From NCBI GenBank assembly GCA_015680685.1, contig MNCI01036718.1:708674-772673 (forward strand): a stretch of 64,000 nt of DNA, written 5' to 3'. A program made the translations under genes and the position numbers. Below the pieces are notes generated by a model. The model saw only the letters and a list, made by a program, of their open reading frames with translations. It ran no database searches and was not told the DNA's origin. How positions within the stretch are numbered: position 1 is the first letter of the stretch; the number at the start of each line of letters is the position of its first letter. The DNA comes from Gnetum montanum. Lineage: Eukaryota > Streptophyta > Gnetopsida > Gnetales > Gnetaceae. Below are positions 56,968 to 64,000 of this stretch, one piece after another.

Positions 56968-58849
56968 TGAAGGATAGGTGTTTTTTAATTTTATCTTATT
57001 TATCATACTCATGTATGTATAACGCATTAGGCTATGAGTTTGTTCTTTATGTTTTCTTTAGGGATTATACATATCATTGTTCTTGTGCACATTTTTTTAA
57101 TGATGGTTTAATGTTTAAAGTTTTAATGTGATTTTTAGCATTGTTGCAACTAGGATATTTTGACAGGTGTACCCTTGAAACCTTTAAAGATGACTTTATT
57201 TAGTTCTACTTGGAGAATACTTATTCAATCAAAAACCTAAAAGTCTCATTCAAAAAGAAGATTTAGAGGTGAAGGGGTCACATTCTAGAACCTCAAGTAT
57301 GGAACAAGCATAATAATTAGCAACTAAATACAAACCAAGAGATGTATCAAAGACCATCCATCACACCTAGGGCATCTTCAATTCAACAGGGATGCTAGGG
57401 AACTTTTCTCTCTAGTCATCATCTCCTAGCCCCTCTTCTCAAAGTGGAAATTTTGCAATGTCTCCTATGTGTAAGTATTTATACAATTGTATTTCCATGT
57501 ATTGGCCTTGTCATGTGTCTAGTCTCAGTCCTCATGTCTTGGGTATTAAAGGTATGGAACTAGCTTTATCCAATCATGGAGAAATGATGAAGCATCCAAT
57601 GATAGTTTGTATGTCGATTATAAGCCCTAGATTTGGGAAGTATTTCATGTACCCTATATTTATAGTCTCGTGTGTTGGTAGTTGTTATTAATCATCCGAG
57701 ATACACCCTAACCCCTTTACATCATACTTCAAGGTTGCATGCACAATTCCAAGATATTTAGGATGATCTTGGCTTCATTCAAATGTCATAAGATATTTCT
57801 AGCATCTTTCCTTGGGTTCTAGCTTGTGCTTCAGATTGAGAGGACAAAGTGTTATTTTGGGAAGGGTGTGTTGACTACCCTACATCAATGCATCCCCTAT
57901 GTCAGCATAGTGATGTTAACACATCCCTCCAATAGGCTTGGTTTACCTCATTCTAGTCAGCATGTACCTATGATTAGTTTGAATTATGTCAATGGGTCTC
58001 CATCGACACCTAGGCATTAACAGACCTCTTCTATTTTCACATGAAAACTATAAATACCCAAGGTGAGTTCTTTCATACAAGGAATTCATACTTAGATATT
58101 TCTTAGTGATTTTAACATCTAGTTATCTCAAAATCTCTTCTTCCCTTGGGTAAGTTGATTTTCTTTCTTGTTTTCAATGTTTTGAATCATCAATTTCATG
58201 AGTACGACTAGACTCTATCAAAGTGCTATCATGCTTTTATAACTTTGAATTGTTTGGTTGATGCTAAGTCCAGTGATTTCAAGGTGAATAAAGCTTATGA
58301 TTTTTCCTCATTCTACCATTAATTCCTTAAAGATTAAAACAACAAAAATATTCATAAAACATTAAAACTAAAAAAAATATTTATTTATTGCTCATTCTCA
58401 TATGCAACAATTCATCCTTCCCTAAAGAGGTCATAACTATACAACATGATGTTGGGTCATTGAGATTGTGACTAAGACCTACTTTTATTACATTTCACAT
58501 GTGGTGGTATACATGTCTCCATGAGAGATTACAACAAAAACATTGCACCTATCCCTAATAGTGATTATAATGCATGTGTCTTTATTATTATTTTACTTCT
58601 TATAATTACAAAATCCATAAAAATCATAAAATATAAAATCATAAATATTTATCTCTCTTCTTCTCATCATGGAAACATTAGTTTTATTTATAACATGTGT
58701 ATTATAATATGTTTTACATTTATTGAACACAATGACATACATGACTATTCTTGGAAATTCACTCAACATCATCTTTGAAGCTTACGACCAGATCATACTA
58801 TTAATTAAATAATATATCCCTTTGGTCTAAAACTAGGAAGACCCCTATG
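56968..58849 (+). repeat. Element E 3' LTR
   Basis: About 1.88 kb by the polypurine tract on the left and the matching LTR end on the right (CCCCTATGA against CCCCTATCA at 31418). Its last 300 bp align with the 5' LTR remnant. The length fits Athila-type LTRs. The left end is inferred, as the 5' partner is truncated. Confidence 0.65.
58049..58056 (+). promoter_or_regulatory. LTR TATA box of element E
   Basis: TATAAATA in ACTATAAATACCCAAGG on the plus strand. Upstream at 57880-58010 are CATCAATGCAT / CAATGGGTCTCCATCGAC-type motifs like those upstream of the TATA box in B and D. Confidence 0.6.
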
Positions 58850-58949
58850 AACAAGGTAGAGCTAGACACAATGACAAAAGAAAAAAAATAATGTAGAACA
58901 GGACTACTACTAGCAAAAGGAAAAAGCAAATATAGTCAAGGAGGTTGTG

Positions 58950-59460
58950 GACTTAGAATGAAATGATGATGGATGTGACTTTTGCTAATATGAATATTCT
59001 AAGAGTTGTTACCTTATAAAATCACATCTCTAGAAATTTGGGGTTTATACCTTAAACTAAATAGTTGAAAAAAGGTAAATACCCATGAGGTTGGCTTATC
59101 CTCAAGGTAACTACAAGTAACTTTATCATCACCAATAGTATTATCCAACTGGGGCTCCACCTCTATCTCAAGAGTATTGCTACTAATCCCATAGTCATGA
59201 GTGATGTCACCACCAAGATAATAGTATCCCTATAAGAAGCTCAATCCTTATGGTTATTATGTCTAACAAACTATGTTCCCAAGTGCCTTCACTATTCATA
59301 TCTTTACTCATTATTACTACCCTCCTAAGTACCCTAGTATGGGAGGCAAGATTATGACCCTACTCTAGGATAGTTTAGATAACTCATTTTAGGTGGTTAT
59401 TGGTTTCTGGTTCCGCCAAGGCAAAGATAAGCCCAAATAGCTTTTCCTAGTTTAAATGAG
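58950..59460 (+). pseudogene. Athila-like gag C-terminal fragment
   Basis: Plus-strand translation gives a decayed zinc knuckle (CDFC.YEYSKSC near 58980-59010, compare CEICQCEHPKGCC of element A), 'GVYTLN' and 'MRLAYPQGNYK' (compare 'EVYALN' and 'RRLPYPQGNPRHF'), then 'YYPTGAPPLS'. It is the end of a gag from an element of the A/B/D lineage, in plus orientation. No primer site, gag N-terminus or pol is attached. Confidence 0.72.
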
Positions 59461-59990
59461 CTAATTATGGCTAAATCTATATTAATGGTCAAATATTTCA
59501 AAGAAAGTGTTGTCTTGTATATAACTATTAGTCTCTTCTTTTAGCTAACTCTCAACATAAATAGTAAATATCAATATCTTTTTACTGATTTAAATCTAAA
59601 TTCTACATAGCGAAAATAGTGAACAAAAAAGTTTTCTATGATATGTCATTCTTTCAATTTGAGCTATTTGCTAGCAAACTTTCCAAAGATAATTTTTGCA
59701 AAAGTTGTGCTAAATAGAAAAAATAATATAAGATTGAAAAATTATCCATGAAGGTCAAAATTACATTAAAGATGACATCAATTCTATCATAAACTAATTC
59801 ATAACTAACACATACATAAGCTATCCCATTCAATCATAAAAGTAAGAATAAGCTAAATCTCACTATTTTGAAAAAATAACTTATTCCAAAGCCTATCATT
59901 CACTTAAATGTAGCTCTGCATAATTTAAGCTAAAAAACTAAAGAAAGTTATCTATTTCGAATGTAAATTAAGAGAAAACTAAAAGAGATA
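59461..59990. other. AT-rich stretch, no gene seen
   Basis: It lies downstream, in the minus sense, of the TATA box at 60000-60007, so it may be a leader of the minus-strand unit to the right. No frame is recognised. Confidence 0.4.
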
Positions 59991-59999
59991 AGTTGAACC

Positions 60000-60007
60000 T
60001 ATTTATA
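60000..60007 (-). promoter_or_regulatory. TATA box on the minus strand
   Basis: TATAAATA in ATTATAAATAGG on the minus strand, in a compact promoter-like context. It follows the unidentified minus-strand coding-like tract. Confidence 0.45.
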
Positions 60008-60199
60008 ATGCCATTACAAATCTTCCTTGCAAGGTTTTTCAAAAAGTACTTTTTTCCCTTTTTGCAAATGTTCTTAAAGTTTTAGATAGTAGCTTTAGGT
60101 AGTTACAACAATTACAAAATCATGGCTTAATTAATCTTACATTCTCCTCATATAACTACAAGCTGTTAGATACTTATTCAACTTTTGGATAAGCTTTCT

Positions 60200-62430
60200 T
60201 AATCTTATGGAACTTGACCCTTTCTATTGGTAACTATCGAGCTAACTTCCCATAATTGAGTAACGCTTTTATGGCTTGATTTAATGCAGTAGGCTCGATG
60301 TTGTCAAATTTTTTTAATAATATCTTCTGCCTCTATTTCACCAATGCCTAATTTAGTTAGTAAACTAGTTAGCCCATTTAATAGTAAAAAAGCTATTTTA
60401 TTTCTAATTTCTTTTGAAAAACCTCTATCGTTAGTCTAGAACCTACCATCATCGTATTATCTAAGAAATATTTTTTGTATTGTGCCAATGCTTCTCTTTT
60501 TTCTACAGCCACTCTAACTAATTCCTAAGCTCTATGTTCCATTTGAATAAAATTAGCTTGATTCTTGTTTGCCTCTTTGATATTAACTTAAATTTCCTGC
60601 ATCCATTTCTTATTACAGCTAAGTTAATTAATCAACTCTTACAAATTTGAAAGCAACAAGTAAGAATGATATGGAGTCTTAGCCTTCTTTGGTTGTTCTA
60701 ATTTAGAGCTCACAACTAACTTTTCTTTAAATTCTTTGTTCTCAAGTAACAACTTTTTAATAATAATGGTGGCTTTGAGCTATTTATTTATGTCCTTTGA
60801 GTTCTTTGAATACTCTCTTAGTTTGATGATCTCCTACTCATTCTACATCAAGTATTCTTTGAGATTGGTAATCTGGCTATCAACTACCTATTTCATATCC
60901 CTTATTAAAATAGTTATGAAATCTAATATATATTGATGGGACATTACTGGCTTTTGACCAATAATTTAAGGGTCATCTTTCTTATAAAGAAAGATAACAT
61001 TTGCTTGAGTTTCTAGCTTGTTTTGGAGCTTTTGGCTAAGGATGATTCTTTCTTCTTTTTCTTTTACTTTGAAAATAGAGTTGCTTCTTTCATTAAATAG
61101 CCTAAAAAAATCCAAGCTTGTTAGAGCTAATGATGAGCTTTCCCCTTCCTTCTATTTTTGTTATTGTAGTTCATGTAGCTTTTATTGTCCAAGCTCCTAC
61201 TAGTACTTTAGAAACTCTTATTACTACTTTCCTTTATTGGCTTTTATTCTCTCAATTATTATCTTACTATTTATCTTTACCCTTGCATATTTAGCTCCAT
61301 TGGGTAAGAATCTTTTGTTAGGCATGGCCTATTCTAGGTCTTGGAGCATCAATGAGAAGTAGTTTTCTTTACTCAGAGCTAAATACTCATTAGGAAAATC
61401 TCTAGCCAAAGGATGATCTTTGTGTTCAATCCATCTGCAAACCTTAATGACTAGTTGATCACATGTATAAGTAGGGAGCTTCATAAACAGGCTTCTTTTC
61501 AACTATTATGGTGCTTCATCCTTGGCTTAATTTACTTCTTTATCTATAGCTCTTTCATAAATCACATTTCTCTCATGAAGTTGATAGACTTTGTGAGTTT
61601 TAGTAGCTAAATATATTCTCTCTAAAGCTATAGAAAAATAACATTATTCCTTATATTGTTTTGTCATACCTTTTAGATGTCCTACATTGTTAAATTCCAA
61701 AAAGCCAAACTTTAAAGGAAAAACTTACTTATGCTTGTAGTCATACCTTAATATACTTCTTCACATCTAGCTCCCTACTTCCAAGGTTGAAAGATATGGA
61801 GCTACAAACCTTGTAAGCTTAAATGTTATTCCTTTAACATGTGCTATTAATATTTAATTGTATTGTTCATGTAGAAAAATAGCTCAATGGCATTTATTCC
61901 TTCTTTGATTTATGATTTGCTAATCTATCCATGATAGGGAGGCTTCTAAAATTAACTTACATAAGTGAGGATACAAACAATTCATCAAAAACTCTAAGGA
62001 TTGAGCATCAAAATAGCTCTTTTGGTATATGACTGGGAAAAATTCATAGTAAGGATCTTCAAGGTGATCTATATATTGTAAGGCATACCCAGTGAAAATT
62101 TAAGCTATTCTTTTTGGTTGTATAATCTCACTCAATAAATAGTCCATAAAAATAAGCTTAACTGAAAATAAGGCCCCTGCTCATAAATCTTTGCTAAACT
62201 AAGTTGTAATATGTCATTTATATATTATAAAGGGAAAAATTTCTCTTATTTTCTAAAGCTACCCAAGCCCAAACATGATAATAGGCAACCTAATTTGCCT
62301 CATACCCTTAATAAAGATTGAAATCTAAAATAAAGATTCCGTGAGGGAACCTGAGCTCTATGGCTTTTCAAATAGCATTTTGATATCCCTAGGCTAATAT
62401 TTTCTAAAAAAAAAATATTTTCTATTCTAT
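60200..62430 (-). pseudogene. Unidentified minus-strand coding-like tract
   Basis: On the minus strand several long stretches read as protein if scattered TAG/TAA stops are treated as decayed codons. The right part (about 61330-62430) reads as an aromatic-rich, globular-looking sequence. The middle (about 60480-61200) is very rich in Lys, Glu and Gln with regular Leu/Ile, suggesting coiled coil. The left part (60200-60420) ends with a basic segment. It shows no RT, protease, integrase or zinc-knuckle motif. A TATA box lies just beyond its end, an order that reminds me of endogenous pararetroviruses, but I cannot confirm that. An unknown retroelement gene is equally possible. Confidence 0.35.
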
Positions 62431-62900
62431 TTCAATAGAGATGCTGAGAAACAAAAGAAAAATAGAGGATAATACTCTAAGGTGTGCCTTAGGAGCTAAA
62501 ACAGGTATGTTGATATGCAAAAGAATGCTCATATTGAGGAACTTAACCTATTAATCAAGTTCGATGAACCTAACCTATGAATCATGGATATTGTGTGCAA
62601 ATAATGTAGCTTTATATTTTATTTTTTATTTTATTTTATCTAAATATGATGCATTACTCTTTTAGTTTAAACTAGTAGAGTATAAGTACCCTCTCCATGG
62701 CTGTAGCAAGGTCACGTGATGACCTTTCAAGGCTTGTAAGATGATGGAAAAATTCAAATCGTTGATGACATGAAAAAGAGGGTGCCTTATTTGATTATGT
62801 ATCTTGAACTACCCTTATCATGAATCTATTTAAAAACTCTTTCCTTGCATCTTATGACAATTCTGAATGATAAGAAGATAGATATTATGCTAGAATGTTT
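62431..62900. other. No gene seen
   Basis: AT-rich, no recognised feature. Confidence 0.4.
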
Positions 62901-62909
62901 TGTAATTGT

Positions 62910-63060
62910 CAGAAGGAATTGAACCTAAGATCTAGCAAAATTTGAATTCTGAAATATCCAAAATTGTTGATTTAGGAATTGAACCTACAACCTATGAATA
63001 TACATATTTTATCAATTTTTTTATAGTGATCATAAAGAAAATTGAACTCATGATCCATTG
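62910..63060 (-). other. Three T-arm-like motifs spaced about 60 bp
   Basis: ATTGAACC or ATTGAACT occurs at 62918, 62978 and 63041, the first two within GGAATTGAACCTA. On the minus strand this resembles the TTC-loop and B-box region of tRNAs. Full cloverleaves could not be drawn, so these are not called as tRNA genes. Confidence 0.3.
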
Positions 63061-63071
63061 TCCAAAAAAAT

Positions 63072-63094
63072 AGAGAGAGAGAGAGAGAGAGAGA
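63072..63094. repeat. (GA)n microsatellite
   Basis: Eleven or so AG units. Confidence 0.9.
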
Positions 63095-63330
63095 TTTAAA
63101 AAGAAAGAAAAGAATACGAATAGTCCCCAAGAAGTTAGTTACAAGAAACCATTCATTATCCTTTATTCCACCTACAAATAAGAAAAGGAGGAGAGGAAAA
63201 AAGAGGACACACAAGGCAAAAGTAGCTGTGCAGAACACACACACAAAAAGAGGGATATAGCAACAAGGAGTATGGCTGAGAAGGGAGAGAAGACTATGGC
63301 TACTACAAGAGATAGAAAGGACAAAGAAAT

Positions 63331-64000
63331 TGATGAGTAGCGAGGTACTCCTACACTCAGCCATACGAATATGAGCGTTTCATGCACGATCTAATTGAAC
63401 TCAAAAAATAGGCTAGTTGTGGTATCTAGATAGTTACTTGTTGATCGTAGTTCACTGTCTTCCCACCTAGACTAGTATTTGCTTTGTCACATATGGTTTA
63501 GTCCAGAGTGATGTGTATGATGTGGTTTCTAACCTAGTACTACTCTTAAAGGTAATGGAAAATAGCTTTAATTAAGCTAGGATGAAAAGGGAGAGAGAAT
63601 CTAAGCTAGCCTAAGTGCGATGAGCATTCGTTCCTTCATCATCCGTACACATCTTGGACCTCGTGCATGACTACCACTGGGATTACCAAGCGCATGGCCT
63701 AGGTACGCTACTAGGATACCAAGTAGTCACACTTGAATGCTTGTGATTAAGTCATACTCATTCTGCATTTAAGGAGTTTAGGGTGAAGAGATATTAACTA
63801 TGAAAGCAATAAATAACAATAATAATTAAATAATTAAACTAAGTGGATGCTACAATGATAAAGTAATGTCAATCTTTATTTCCGGTCATGTGCATGTCTA
63901 AGTATGTCACACTCAAATAAAGGTGTCATACAATTACAATCATCACGCTATGAGCATGCACTGGGGAAAAAGGGTTGAGAGGAAAAACTGACAAAAAGAT
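63331..64000 (-). mobile_element. Athila-like LTR, cut by window end
   Basis: Starts TGATGAGTAGCGAGGTACTCCTACACTC, as in element A, and belongs to the same subfamily as 1-693 (shared block with GATGAGCATTC). It lacks the adjacent 75-bp duplication. It is presumably the left LTR of an element continuing outside the window; the orientation is inferred from LTR similarity. Confidence 0.78.

Larger units (their letters stand above)
31131..58849 (+). mobile_element. Element E: Athila-like element interrupted by F and D
   Basis: Plus-strand element. It has a 5' LTR remnant (31131-31418), tRNA-Asp primer site, gag, protease, RT, RNase H, integrase part 1 (to 36692), integrase part 2 (from 54047), a long 3' region, polypurine tract and a 1.9-kb 3' LTR. 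The 5' LTR keeps only its last 290 bp or so, aligning with 58545-58849. Element F, and D inside it, sit in integrase with a target duplication. Without them E would be about 10 kb. Confidence 0.85.

Noticed and set aside
62910-63060. tRNA genes
   Set aside because: Only T-arm-like motifs are visible; acceptor, D and anticodon stems cannot be formed convincingly.
63172-63387. Two overlapping minus-strand open frames rich in Leu, Ser and Cys
   Set aside because: They run across a GA microsatellite and the start of an LTR; composition reflects low-complexity sequence, with no relative or domain.

Overview
The window looks like gene-poor, repeat-filled plant nuclear DNA. It is AT-rich and poor in CpG. 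It carries tRNA-Asp-primed Ty3/gypsy elements of the Athila-like type, a chromovirus-like gypsy element primed by tRNA-iMet, and plant L1-type and RTE-type LINEs. I found no convincing host gene, rRNA, CRISPR or bacterial feature. Almost every recognisable protein is a decayed transposon protein, with in-frame TAG/TAA/TGA where CAG, CAA, TGG or CGA are expected, and many G>A / C>T changes. That is the usual signature of deamination of methylated cytosine in old, silenced plant transposons. The species cannot be read from the sequence; a large angiosperm genome is the best guess.

Layout, left third (1-20.6 kb). A plus-strand L1-type LINE (694-20605) has been split by two complete minus-strand Athila-like elements. 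Element A (1402-8188) has a perfect CTTTG target duplication. Element B (8808-19317) has GTTAT/ATTAT. The LINE reverse transcriptase continues across both insertions. A third LTR (1-693) abuts its left end.

Middle (20.6-31.1 kb). Two minus-strand RTE LINE fragments are present, one probably interrupted by a solo LTR, followed by an L1 ORF1-like zinc-knuckle remnant. A plus-strand gypsy element C (tRNA-iMet primer site at 27303) is broken inside its integrase at about 31130.

Right half (31.1-58.85 kb). This is a three-level nest. Plus-strand Athila-like element E (31131-58849) is split inside its integrase by a compact plus-strand LTR element F (36693-54046, target duplication ATGCG). F's 5' LTR is in turn filled by a minus-strand tandem of D elements (36701-52492: truncated internal region, LTR, full internal region, LTR). 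Removing F and D restores the integrase frame of E exactly.

Right end (58.85-64 kb). There is a gag fragment, an unidentified minus-strand coding-like tract with a TATA box, three T-arm-like motifs, a GA microsatellite and the start of another LTR.

Most notable: element F carries, directly after its 5' LTR, what aligns as an entire tRNA-Asp in antisense, including the complement of the CCA tail, rather than only the usual 18-nt primer site. Other notable points: the LTRs carry clusters of short palindromic motifs just upstream of the TATA box, with a different motif in different subfamilies; and elements B and D carry an accessory coiled-coil-like reading frame between pol and the 3' LTR. 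Domain boundaries given below are hand estimates.
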